Program-made: the position numbers and the translations under genes
The notes under the pieces: model-generated
Seen by the model: only the letters and a program-made list of their open reading frames with translations
What the model was told of the DNA's origin: nothing
The model's database searches: none
In this document: positions 22,525 through 30,842 of the stretch, in pieces
Layout of the letters: every line of letters starts with the position of its first letter
Numbering within the stretch: position 1 is the first letter of the stretch
Assembly: GCA_905236725.1 (NCBI GenBank)
Contig: CAJOCT010000005.1
Coordinates: 1 to 42,291 of the forward strand
Source of the DNA: an uncultured Selenomonadaceae bacterium
GTDB lineage: Bacteria > Bacillota > Negativicutes > Selenomonadales > Selenomonadaceae
Length of the DNA stretch: 42,291 bases
Direction: 5' to 3'

Positions 22525-23346
22525 GTGATTAAAAAAATTTTCTTCCTCATGGCAATTTTTATTTTAAGTTGCAGCGTGACTTTTGCCGCCGCAAAACCTA
22601 ATGCAAATAATGAAAATTCCGCGCAGGTCGAACAAAAAAATTCCGAGCAACAAAATTTAAATTCTTCCGTCGTCGATACCGCTGAAGTTTTCAGCTCCTA
22701 TCAAAAAAAAGCTTTGACTGAAAAAATTCAACAGCTGGAACAAAAATATAAAATCAGAATCGGAATAAATTTTTTTAAAGACATCGACGACGAAGATATT
22801 GACACCGTTGCGAATGAGCGGTTGAGAAAATATTACGGTGACGGGCAAAACGGCGGAATTGTTTTGACTGTGGACATGGTATATCGAAAGTGGAATATCG
22901 CACTTGACGCAAAACTGAATCAAAGAATTTTGAGTTACAGCGATGTTGCTTATCTTCATGACGAATTTTATGACAAACTGCACAATGACGATTATTACGG
23001 CGCGGCAAATGCTTATCTTGCAAGCGTTGACGAACTTTTAAATTATTATGAACAGAACGGCACGCCTTACGATCGTTCACAGGAATTTGATCCGATTTCT
23101 TTGGCGGTTGCTGTCGGGATTGCGATTGTTTTGGGTGTTGTAATTCGTGAATGGCTTATAGGTTCAATGAGTAACGTCAAATTTGCGAGTGAGGCGAGAG
23201 ATTATCTCAAGCGCGAGACCGTTAGACTGACTGAACAGCGCGATACTTATCTTTACACAAATGTCACGCGTCGGACAAAATCCAAAAGTTCAAGCGGCGG
23301 CGGAGGAAGATCCGGCGGCGGGTCTTCAGGCGGAGGCGGTTTTTAA
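22525..23346 (+). CDS. TPM-domain membrane protein with Gly-rich tail (YdjH-like)
   Basis: 273 residues from GTG 22525 (GAGGAGG upstream). N-terminal signal peptide (IFFLMAIFILSCSVTFAAA), then a TPM domain (VVDTAEVFSSYQKKALTEKI, IRIGINFFKD, GDGQNGGIVLTVD, KWNIALDAKLNQRI). A membrane helix follows (ISLAVAVGIAIVLGVVIREWL), then a short cytoplasmic tail ending in a Ser/Gly-rich stretch (GGGGRSGGGSSGGGGF). TPM proteins of this arrangement accompany SPFH and zinc-ribbon partners in membrane-stress modules (YdjGHI). It is co-directional with and adjacent to the YdjG-like gene. The glycine-coding end supplies the GGAGGCGG used as Shine-Dalgarno by the next gene. Confidence 0.87.
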   Translation: MIKKIFFLMAIFILSCSVTFAAAKPNANNENSAQVEQKNSEQQNLNSSVVDTAEVFSSYQKKALTEKIQQLEQKYKIRIGINFFKDIDDEDIDTVANERLRKYYGDGQNGGIVLTVDMVYRKWNIALDAKLNQRILSYSDVAYLHDEFYDKLHNDDYYGAANAYLASVDELLNYYEQNGTPYDRSQEFDPISLAVAVGIAIVLGVVIREWLIGSMSNVKFASEARDYLKRETVRLTEQRDTYLYTNVTRRTKSKSSSGGGGRSGGGSSGGGGF

Positions 23347-23347
23347 A

Positions 23348-24313
23348 GTGAATCGCAGAAAATTTTTATCTTTACTCGGCGCAGGATTTTTTTTGACATT
23401 TTTTTCAGGTTGCGGCGAAACTTCGGAAAAAAATTCAGTGAAAAAAAATTCTGCCGACAATTCTGACGTTGAAAAAAATTTTGAGCGGGGAGATTTTTTT
23501 GTGGAAGATGTAAAACTTAACAGCGGTTATACAATGCCCGTTATCGGTCTGGGAACTTGGACGCTTTCAAATGAGCAGGCGGAAAAGTGCGTTTATCACG
23601 CAATCAAAACAGGTTACAGGCTTATCGATACGGCGAGATATTACGGGAATGAAATCGGAGTCGGTCGCGGGATTAAAAAAGCCGTTGACGAAAAAATTTG
23701 CAGTCGGGAAGAAATTTTCGTCACAAGCAAAATTATGCCCGGCAATTACGACAGAGCAGATTCGGCGATTGAAAATTCCCTTGCCGATTTAAATTTGAAT
23801 TACGTCGATTTGATGTTGATTCATCAGCCAGGTACGAATGACGAACAGGCTTATAAATCGCTTGAAAAATTTGTCAAAGCCGAAAAAATTCGCTCAATCG
23901 GGATTTCAAATTATTACACGCCGAAAGATTTTGACAGAATGAAAAATATTTCCGAGATTGTTCCCGCCGTCGTTCAAAATGAAAATCATCTCTTTTATCA
24001 AAATTCAAGTCTGCAGGAGTATGTAAAAAAATTCGGCACGGTGATTGAGGCTTGGTATCCTTTCGGCGGGCGGGGAAATACTCATCAAATTTTCGGAAAT
24101 GAAGTTATCAAAAAAATTTCCGCCGCTCATGGTAAAACTCCGGCGCAAATTATTTTGCGTTGGCAAATTCAAGCGGGTTATATCGCAATTCCGGGCTCGA
24201 AAAATTTCGCTCATATCGAAGAAAATTTCAATATTTTTGACTTTGAACTTTCTGCGCAAGAGATGAAAGAAATTTTCGCGCTTAATAAAAATTATCGTTT
24301 TGAAAATTGGTAA
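23348..24313 (+). CDS. Aldo/keto reductase with Tat-like lipoprotein signal
   Basis: 321 residues from GTG 23348, one base after the TPM stop; the upstream in-frame ATG lies inside the TPM gene in another frame. The N-terminus NRRKFLSLLGAGFFLTFFSGCG combines a twin-arginine RRKFL motif with a lipobox FSGC, implying a folded, lipid-anchored exported enzyme. The AKR barrel follows: PVIGLGTWTL, LIDTARYYGNEIGVG (Asp and Tyr), FVTSKIMPGNYD (Lys), DLMLIHQPG (His), and IPGSKNFAHIEEN (NADPH phosphate region). Substrate unknown. Tat-exported AKR lipoproteins would need exported cofactor or pre-folding with NADPH. Confidence 0.88.
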   Translation: MNRRKFLSLLGAGFFLTFFSGCGETSEKNSVKKNSADNSDVEKNFERGDFFVEDVKLNSGYTMPVIGLGTWTLSNEQAEKCVYHAIKTGYRLIDTARYYGNEIGVGRGIKKAVDEKICSREEIFVTSKIMPGNYDRADSAIENSLADLNLNYVDLMLIHQPGTNDEQAYKSLEKFVKAEKIRSIGISNYYTPKDFDRMKNISEIVPAVVQNENHLFYQNSSLQEYVKKFGTVIEAWYPFGGRGNTHQIFGNEVIKKISAAHGKTPAQIILRWQIQAGYIAIPGSKNFAHIEENFNIFDFELSAQEMKEIFALNKNYRFENW

Positions 24314-24319
24314 CTTGTC

Positions 24320-25126
24320 ATGAAAATTTTTACTTTGATTGAAAACACGAATTTAAAAAATTCCGCGCTTGAATCGGAACACGGAATTTCTTTTTACATT
24401 GAAACGCCCGAAAAAAATTTTATTTTTGATTGCGGGCAGTCCGGGCTTGCTTGGAAAAATGCGGCGAAACTGAATTTAGATCTGACGAAAATAAATTTTG
24501 TCGTCTTGAGCCATTCGCATTACGACCACGCGGGCGGTTTTCCTTCGCTCTTAAAATATGTTGTGCCGAAAAAAATTTTCACGGGAAAAATTTTTTGGGC
24601 AGAAAAATTCTCCAAAACTGACAGTGGTTATATTTATCGCGGCGCGGGCTTTAATCTCGACGATTTAAAAAGTTGGGGCATTGAGCAAAAAATTTGTCGC
24701 GATTTTCTTCAAATTGACGAAAATATTTTTTTAATCGGGAATTTTCTGCGCCGTTATGAATTTGAAACAATTCCGAAAAAATTTGTAATCGGCGAAAAAA
24801 AAGTTCAAGATAACTTCGACGATGAAATTTGTTTGGCGATTAAAAGCGGCGGCGAAATTATTTTGATTGTCGGTTGTTCTCACGCGGGAATTTTAAATAT
24901 CGTCTCGACCGTCAAAGAGCGTTTGAATTTGCCGATAAAAATTTTAATCGGCGGCGTTCACCTGCAAGGCGCGGACGAAAAACGAGTCGATAAAACTTTG
25001 AATGAGCTGAAAAATTTCGACATAAAAAAATTTGCCCTGTGTCATTGTTCGGGCGAAAGTATTTGCGCTAAAATAAATTCGGAAATTTTGACGACGGGCA
25101 GTATTTTCACCGATGTTATTAACTAA
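24320..25126 (+). CDS. MBL-fold metal-dependent hydrolase (COG1237-like)
   Basis: 268 residues of the metallo-beta-lactamase fold. Metal motif VVLSHSHYDHAGGFPSLL (HxHxDH) near residue 64. Further ligand histidines are in IVGCSHAGILNIV and KFALCHCSG, with LIGGVHLQGADEKRV between. The N-terminus FTLIENTN and FIFDCGQSGLAWKNA are typical of the COG1237 group (7,8-dihydropterin-6-methyl-4-(beta-D-ribofuranosyl)aminobenzene-5'-phosphate synthase-like), for which bacterial function is generally unproven. The ATG has no strong Shine-Dalgarno and lies 6 nt after the aldo/keto reductase stop, suggesting coupling. Confidence 0.85.
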   Translation: MKIFTLIENTNLKNSALESEHGISFYIETPEKNFIFDCGQSGLAWKNAAKLNLDLTKINFVVLSHSHYDHAGGFPSLLKYVVPKKIFTGKIFWAEKFSKTDSGYIYRGAGFNLDDLKSWGIEQKICRDFLQIDENIFLIGNFLRRYEFETIPKKFVIGEKKVQDNFDDEICLAIKSGGEIILIVGCSHAGILNIVSTVKERLNLPIKILIGGVHLQGADEKRVDKTLNELKNFDIKKFALCHCSGESICAKINSEILTTGSIFTDVIN

Positions 25127-25177
25127 AGAAGTTTTATTTCTGTTTGACCTGATTATAAATTTAAAGGAGATGTTTTT

Positions 25178-26158
25178 ATGGCGGAAAAAATGATCACGAT
25201 TATAACGCCCGTTTACAACAAGGCACCGTACATTAAAGATTGGGCGAAAGGTTTGGCTAAACAGACTTATCTCGACAAGATGAAAATTTTGGTAATCGAT
25301 GACGGATCGACAGATGAAAGTTTGGAATTTATGAAAAAATATATTTCAAAATACCGTCTTCCCGCAAAAATTACCGTCAACGAAAAAAATTTGGGGCTGA
25401 TGTATTCTACAAAGCAGGCTTACAAAAAAATCGACACAAAATATTTTTCTGTACTTGACGCGGATGATTATTATCTTTCTCCGCAAAAAATCGAAAAGGC
25501 CGTAAAATTTTTGGAAAGTCACCCTGATTATTCTTTTTATGCGTGCAATACTTTATTGGAATTTCCCGACGGTACTCAAAAACCTTACAGACCGAAAGAT
25601 ACACCGAATGAAACTTATTTGCAAATGGACGGCTCACCATTTTTTCAAACTGCTTCGACAACCTTCAGAAATTTTTTCTCGCCGGAATTGTTGGAAGCCA
25701 TTGATAAAGAAACGGGAACTGCAAAACGTCACGCATTTGAGGCAGACGCTTTCAGAAATATTTTGGCGTTTCACTTTGGCAAACTTTATTTTGAAAATTC
25801 TCTTGACTGTGTTTGGCGGCAAGAAATCGGTATCTGGGGAAAAACTTCTCCCATCTCAAAAGAGTTGGCAAATATGAGGTCTTATTGTAAATATTACGAG
25901 TTTTACAAAAAACAATTCGGTTTTGACAGCAACGCAAATTGTTGTATAGGAATTTCATATTTGCGTTACATAAAAATTTTAAATTACCTGACCGCTTTGT
26001 TGAACGGGTTGCGCGTCGGGAAATTTGAGGAAACGGATTTATTTAAAAATGTTTTGGAAGAAAGAGAGATGCTCGATTTAAATTCGGTTTTCGATGCTTT
26101 GATTGAGCAATATAAAATTTACAAAGAACTCGGTCTTAAAATTGTCGTGCAATCTTGA
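25178..26158 (+). CDS. Family 2 glycosyltransferase, copy 1
   Basis: 326 residues. GT-A fold signatures: ITIITPVYNKAPYIKDW (nucleotide-sugar site), KILVIDDGSTDESLEFM, and FSVLDADDYYLSP (DxD-like metal site), then a conserved middle (GSPFFQTASTTFRNFFSPEL) and a divergent C-terminus. There are no membrane helices, so it acts in the cytoplasm, presumably on a lipid-linked or cell-surface glycan acceptor. Shine-Dalgarno AAAGGAG. The gene and its leader are tandemly duplicated immediately downstream. No polymer export genes are in the window. Confidence 0.88.
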   Translation: MAEKMITIITPVYNKAPYIKDWAKGLAKQTYLDKMKILVIDDGSTDESLEFMKKYISKYRLPAKITVNEKNLGLMYSTKQAYKKIDTKYFSVLDADDYYLSPQKIEKAVKFLESHPDYSFYACNTLLEFPDGTQKPYRPKDTPNETYLQMDGSPFFQTASTTFRNFFSPELLEAIDKETGTAKRHAFEADAFRNILAFHFGKLYFENSLDCVWRQEIGIWGKTSPISKELANMRSYCKYYEFYKKQFGFDSNANCCIGISYLRYIKILNYLTALLNGLRVGKFEETDLFKNVLEEREMLDLNSVFDALIEQYKIYKELGLKIVVQS

Positions 26159-26209
26159 AATCAAGACTTTAAATGCGAAAAAAAATTTTTTATCAAAGGA
26201 GATGTTTTT

Positions 26210-27181
26210 ATGGCGGAAAAAATAATCACGATTATAACCATGTCGTACAACAAGGCTCCGTACATTAAAGATTGGGCGAAAGGTTTGGCTAAACAGACTT
26301 ATCTCGACAAGATGAAAATTTTGGTAATCGATGACGGATCGATTGACGGCAGCCCCGATTTGATTAAAAAATATGCCGCCGAATATAATTTACCTTTGGA
26401 GATGAGTCTCAACGGAAAAAATTTGGGGCTGATGTATTCTACAAAGCAGGCTTACAAAAAAATCGACACAAAATATTTTGCCGTGCTTGATTCGGACGAT
26501 TATTATCTTTCTCCGCAGAAAGTCGAAAAGGCGGTAAAATTTTTGGAAAGTCACCCCGATTATTCTTGTTATGCGTGCAATACCTTACTGGAAACTCCCG
26601 ACGGTTCGCAGAGACCTTACAGACCTGAAGATGTCCCCGATGCGAGCTATACTGAACTTGGGAGTACGCCTTTTTTTCAAACGGCTTCGACAACTTTCAG
26701 AAAATTTTTTTCGCCGGAATTGCTGGACGCGATAGATAAAGAAACGGGAACTGCAAAACGTCACGCATTTGAGGCAGATGCTTTCAGAAATATTTTGGCT
26801 TTTCATTTCGGCAAACTTTATTTTGAAAATTCTCTTGACTGTATTTGGCGCAACACAATCGGTGCTTGGGGAAAAATTTCTGCTATCTCAAAAGAATTGT
26901 CAAATATGAAATGCTATCGCAAATATTTTGAGTTCTATACAGAGCAATTCGGTCTTGACAGAAATGCGCATTGTTGTTTGACGACTTCTTATAAATTTTA
27001 TAGAGAAATTTTGAGTTATGTCGGGCGATTGTTTGAAGGATTCATCGTTACCGAATTTAAGAAAACAGATTTATTCAAAAACATTTTGGCGGCAAAAGAA
27101 GTGACGGATTTAAATTTGATTTTCAATGAATTGGTTGAGCAATATAAATATCTTGAATCAATCAGTTTTAAATTATCGTAA
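26210..27181 (+). CDS. Family 2 glycosyltransferase, copy 2
   Basis: 323 residues, paralogue of the preceding gene with an identical ribosome-binding leader (AAAGGAGATGTTTTT). The first residues, the GLAKQTYLDKMKILVIDDGS block, the NLGLMYSTKQAYKKIDTKYF block and the TGTAKRHAFEADAFRNILAF block are (nearly) identical. Segments between them and the last 100 residues differ (YNLPLEMSLNGKN, SYTELGSTPFF). The metal motif is LDSDDYY. The pattern fits duplication followed by divergence of acceptor-contacting parts, or gene conversion. In the first motif TPVYN is replaced by TMSYN. Confidence 0.88.
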   Translation: MAEKIITIITMSYNKAPYIKDWAKGLAKQTYLDKMKILVIDDGSIDGSPDLIKKYAAEYNLPLEMSLNGKNLGLMYSTKQAYKKIDTKYFAVLDSDDYYLSPQKVEKAVKFLESHPDYSCYACNTLLETPDGSQRPYRPEDVPDASYTELGSTPFFQTASTTFRKFFSPELLDAIDKETGTAKRHAFEADAFRNILAFHFGKLYFENSLDCIWRNTIGAWGKISAISKELSNMKCYRKYFEFYTEQFGLDRNAHCCLTTSYKFYREILSYVGRLFEGFIVTEFKKTDLFKNILAAKEVTDLNLIFNELVEQYKYLESISFKLS

Positions 27182-27202
27182 GATCTTGATTGGAGTTTTT
27201 AA

Positions 27203-29197
27203 ATGCAAAAAAAATGGATTATTAAACATGACGATGCGGAAAAAATTTCTCAACTTTCCGCAACTCTCGGAGTGACGGAACTTACCGCAAAAATTTTACT
27301 TCATCGAAATATCACAGAAGTTGAGGACGCAAAAAATTTTCTGAATCCCGAAAACTTTCCCTTCTGCGATCCTTTTTTGATGAAGGGAATGACTGACGCG
27401 GTGGACAGAATCGGCGCGGCGATTGACGGCGGAGAAAAAATTTGCGTTTACGGCGATTATGACGTTGACGGCGTTTCCGCTTCGGCAATTTTAATGCGCA
27501 CTTTGAAAAGACTCGGCGCGGACGTTCAAAGTTATATTCCGATACGCGCGGAAGGTTACGGCTTAAATATTCCCGCGCTGGAAAAAATTTCTTCGGACGG
27601 AGTGACGCTTTTAATTTCAGTCGATTGCGGAATTTCCAACGAAAAAGAAATCGCCGCCGTTTGCGACAAACTCGACGTAATTGTAACGGATCATCATTTG
27701 CCCGCGCTGGAAAAAGTTAAAAGCGCGATTGTCGTCATAGATCCTCAACAAGACGGTTGCACGTATCCCGAAAAAAATTTGTGCGGAGCGGGAGTTGCTT
27801 TCAAAATTTGCCAGGCACTTTCTCAAGAAATCGAAGGAAAAAATTTTTCAGATTACACAACCGACATCGAAATTGCCGCGCTTGCCACCGTTGCCGATTT
27901 GGTTCCGATTACCGGCGAAAACAGAAAAATCGTCAAAATGGGTCTGAATGCAATGAGAAATACTGACTGCATCGGTCTGCGCGAACTGATAAAAATTTCT
28001 GACCTTGAAGGAAAAAAAATTTCGACAGGTCACATCGGTTTTCAAATTGCACCGCGTTTAAATTCTGTCGGGCGGCTTTTATCTGCGGAAAAAGGTCTGA
28101 AACTTTTGATGAGCGAAGAAGAATCCGTTGCGCAAAAGCTGGCGAAAAGATTAAACCGCTTAAACCAAATACGCAAGAACATCGAGGCGCAAATTTTGGA
28201 GCAAGCCGAAGAAAAAGTTTCAAAGTTCCGCGAAGAGTGCGAAGGAAATTTGGCTTCTTTCGTGATTTCGGGAAAACTTTGGAACAGCGGCGTTATCGGC
28301 TTGACCGCGTCGAAATTGGTTGAGCGATACAATTTGCCGACGATTGTTTTGTCGGACGGCGGAGAATTTTCTCGCGGCTCGTGCAGAAGTATCCCCGCGC
28401 TTCACATGAAAAACGCGCTTGATTCAATGGCGGAACTTTTTGAGCAGTACGGCGGTCACTCTCAAGCGGCGGGACTCACGATAAAAACCGAAAAAATTCC
28501 CGAACTTCGCAGGCGTTTCGACGAATATGTCAGAAAAAATTTGAGCGACGAAGATTTTCTGCCGATTTTAAATGTTGACGCGCTCTTGCACCCGACGAAA
28601 TTAACTTTGGCGGACGCGGAGGAGTTTGAAAAATTTGAGCCTTTCGGCATTGGAAATCCGAAACCTGTCTTGGCTTGCAAAAAAGTTCGCGGCACTCAAG
28701 CGCGGGCAATCGGAAAAAAATCAGAGCATTTGAGTTTTGTAATTCTCGCCGAATCCGACGACGCGCAGAATATTCGCGCAATTTCCTGGCACTCGGCAAA
28801 TTTGGCATCAATAATCGAGAATGAATTTTTTTATTTGGTTTACGAGCCGGAAATTCACGAGTGGCAAGGCGAAAAAAAAATTCAGTGCATTGTCAATAAT
28901 TTTGGACCGACGCCGGGAATTTTTCCGACGCGCGAAATTTTGACGCTGGTTTATAAATTTTTGAAAATTCTGCGCGGTAAAACTGACGAATTTGAAATTT
29001 ATGACTTCGTGAAAAAATTTAATTCGGCGATGAAAGAAAAATATTCGACTCACACAATTTTAAACGCGATAGATATTTTTCTTGAACTCGGATTCATTAA
29101 AATCGACGCGGAAAAACAAACTTTTGATCTGCCCGCGTTCGAAAAAAAAATTGACTTGAACAATTCGCGGACTTTTCGGCTCGGTCAAAAAAAATAA
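27203..29197 (+). CDS. recJ: Single-stranded-DNA 5'-3' exonuclease RecJ
   Basis: 664 residues; DHH/DHHA1 phosphoesterase used in recombination and mismatch repair. Motifs in order: ICVYGDYDVDGVSASAIL (motif I), LLISVDCGISNEKEI, VIVTDHHLP (DHH), LNSVGRL, VIGLTASKLVERYNLP, and QYGGHSQAAGLTI (DHHA1 GGH). The C-terminal OB and extra domain (EFEKFEPFGIGNPKPVL onward) is complete. It lies 21 nt after the glycosyltransferase gene and converges with the radical-SAM gene, only 4 nt separating the two stop codons. Its last lysine codons supply the U-run for the opposing terminator. Confidence 0.96.
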   Translation: MQKKWIIKHDDAEKISQLSATLGVTELTAKILLHRNITEVEDAKNFLNPENFPFCDPFLMKGMTDAVDRIGAAIDGGEKICVYGDYDVDGVSASAILMRTLKRLGADVQSYIPIRAEGYGLNIPALEKISSDGVTLLISVDCGISNEKEIAAVCDKLDVIVTDHHLPALEKVKSAIVVIDPQQDGCTYPEKNLCGAGVAFKICQALSQEIEGKNFSDYTTDIEIAALATVADLVPITGENRKIVKMGLNAMRNTDCIGLRELIKISDLEGKKISTGHIGFQIAPRLNSVGRLLSAEKGLKLLMSEEESVAQKLAKRLNRLNQIRKNIEAQILEQAEEKVSKFREECEGNLASFVISGKLWNSGVIGLTASKLVERYNLPTIVLSDGGEFSRGSCRSIPALHMKNALDSMAELFEQYGGHSQAAGLTIKTEKIPELRRRFDEYVRKNLSDEDFLPILNVDALLHPTKLTLADAEEFEKFEPFGIGNPKPVLACKKVRGTQARAIGKKSEHLSFVILAESDDAQNIRAISWHSANLASIIENEFFYLVYEPEIHEWQGEKKIQCIVNNFGPTPGIFPTREILTLVYKFLKILRGKTDEFEIYDFVKKFNSAMKEKYSTHTILNAIDIFLELGFIKIDAEKQTFDLPAFEKKIDLNNSRTFRLGQKK

Positions 29198-29222
29198 GCG
29201 TTCAGCACACGCCGCAACGCTT
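29187..29222 (-). terminator. Terminator of the murA/radical-SAM operon, embedded in recJ 3' end
   Basis: On the minus strand AAGCGTT (from 29216-29222) pairs perfectly with AACGCTT (29196-29202) across a 13-nt loop. TTATTTTTTTT-like sequence, supplied by the antisense of the recJ terminal Lys codons, follows. The stem contains the last Cys codons and the stop of the radical-SAM gene. No U-run follows on the plus strand. Confidence 0.65.
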
Positions 29223-30842
29223 ACAATTTTCAAAACAAGGCTCGGTATATTTCAATTCCGAAGCCTTTTTTAGTTCCGCCAATAAATATTTTTTGCTCAT
29301 TCCCATATCCAAAAAATCCCACGCAAAAATTTCGTCGAAAGGTCTTTCTCGTCGCAAATAAAAATTTTCGTCGATTTTATTTTCTCGTAAAAGTTCGCGG
29401 AATTTTTTTATCGAATCGGACTTTGCAACGATTTCGGCAAGTTTTTCGTCGCCGCGTGACAGTATCGCCTGAATTTCCGCCGATTTTAACGACTCGGAAA
29501 TTATTTCCACGTCGCGAAAAATTTTTAATTTCGTTCGCAAAATTTTTAATGCCGCGTCCAAATATTTTTTTTCCGCCATTTTTGCCCACTGAAACGGCGT
29601 GAACGGTTTCGGAATGAACGGGTTGACGCTTAAAGTAAATTTTCTCGCGCCGCCCGTGAAATTTTTTAATTTCGTAATCAAATCCGCGATTTCTTCAACG
29701 TCCGCAAGTTCTTCAAACGGCAGACCGATCATAAAATAAAACTTGAAATTTTTTATTCCCGCGTCGATTCCGAATTTTACTGCGGAAAAAATATTTTCTT
29801 CGGTGATTGTTTTGTTTATGACGCGGCGCATTTTTTCGGAGCCGACTTCAGGCGCAATCGTCAAAGTTTTCAGCCCGCTTTTTGCCAACGCTTGAACGAG
29901 TTCTGGCGTGACTGAATCCGCGCGAAATGAGGCGACCGACATCGACAAATTTTTTTCAAGAATAAATTTGCACAGTTCGTTAATTTGCGGATAATCCGAA
30001 ATCGCCGGACCCATCAAGCCGATTTTTTTCCCGAATTTTACGGCGTTTTCAATTTCGGATTTTAAATTTTCCAGAGACCGATTGCGCGGTTTTCTGAAAC
30101 AATAGCCCGCCATGCAAAATCTGCAATGCCTGCCGCAACCCCGCGCAGTCTCAAGCAAATACATATTAAATTCCGTGTCGTCCGTGATTATCGTCGAATG
30201 TGCGGGGAAGTCGTCAAGATTTTTCAGCCATTGACGAGAAATTTTTTTTGGGAATTTCGGGACGTAAATGCCGGGAATTTCGGAAATTTTTTCAAGAATT
30301 TTTTCGCGCGGAAAATTATTATATTTTTGAAAAATATTCATCAGTGGAGGCAAAATTATTTCTCCCTCACCTATAACAAACGCGTCGAAAATTTTTGACA
30401 GCGGCGCGGGGTTGAAAGTTGCACAAGGTCCGCCCGCAATTATTATCGGGTCGAAATTTGTTCTTTCGTCCGCGCAAACTTTTATTTTCCCCAACTGCAA
30501 AATTTTCACGACGTTAAAATAATCTTGCTCGAATGAAATTGCAAAGCCGATAACTTGAAATTTGTTCAGCGGAGTTTGCGTTTCCATACTCAAAATTTTT
30601 TCACCGGATTTTTCCATTTCCGCCAAAATTTTCGGTTCGGGCAAAAAAAATCTCTCGCAGGAAGTATCACCGCGAGAATTTAAAAGTTCGTAAATTATAT
30701 GAATCCCCAAATTCGACATGCCGACGCGGTAAAAATTCGGGTAAATCAGCGCGAATTTCAACCGTCCGCCCGCACGATTAATTATACTGCCCGACTCTTT
30801 CGCCAGCCGAGATTTTATTTCGTCGATATATTTTTTCGCCAT
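29202..30842 (-). CDS. B12-binding-domain radical SAM protein
   Basis: 546 residues. The N-terminal part (KFALIYPNFYRVGMSNLGIH, FQVIGFAISFEQDYFN, IIAGGPCATFNPAPLSKIFD) resembles a cobalamin-binding Rossmann domain. The radical-SAM core has the 4Fe-4S motif CGRHCRFCMAGYCFRKPRNR (CxxxCxxC) near residues 228-235, followed by MGPAISDYP and ILTI-type barrel strands (TLTIAPEVGSEKMRR). The C-terminus ends CFENCKRCGVC, an additional cysteine cluster that could hold a second FeS centre. Related proteins are uncharacterised B12/SAM enzymes (COG1032). The ATG abuts the murA stop (TAAATG) without its own Shine-Dalgarno, so translation is probably coupled to murA. Confidence 0.85.
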   Translation of the reverse strand: MAKKYIDEIKSRLAKESGSIINRAGGRLKFALIYPNFYRVGMSNLGIHIIYELLNSRGDTSCERFFLPEPKILAEMEKSGEKILSMETQTPLNKFQVIGFAISFEQDYFNVVKILQLGKIKVCADERTNFDPIIIAGGPCATFNPAPLSKIFDAFVIGEGEIILPPLMNIFQKYNNFPREKILEKISEIPGIYVPKFPKKISRQWLKNLDDFPAHSTIITDDTEFNMYLLETARGCGRHCRFCMAGYCFRKPRNRSLENLKSEIENAVKFGKKIGLMGPAISDYPQINELCKFILEKNLSMSVASFRADSVTPELVQALAKSGLKTLTIAPEVGSEKMRRVINKTITEENIFSAVKFGIDAGIKNFKFYFMIGLPFEELADVEEIADLITKLKNFTGGARKFTLSVNPFIPKPFTPFQWAKMAEKKYLDAALKILRTKLKIFRDVEIISESLKSAEIQAILSRGDEKLAEIVAKSDSIKKFRELLRENKIDENFYLRRERPFDEIFAWDFLDMGMSKKYLLAELKKASELKYTEPCFENCKRCGVC

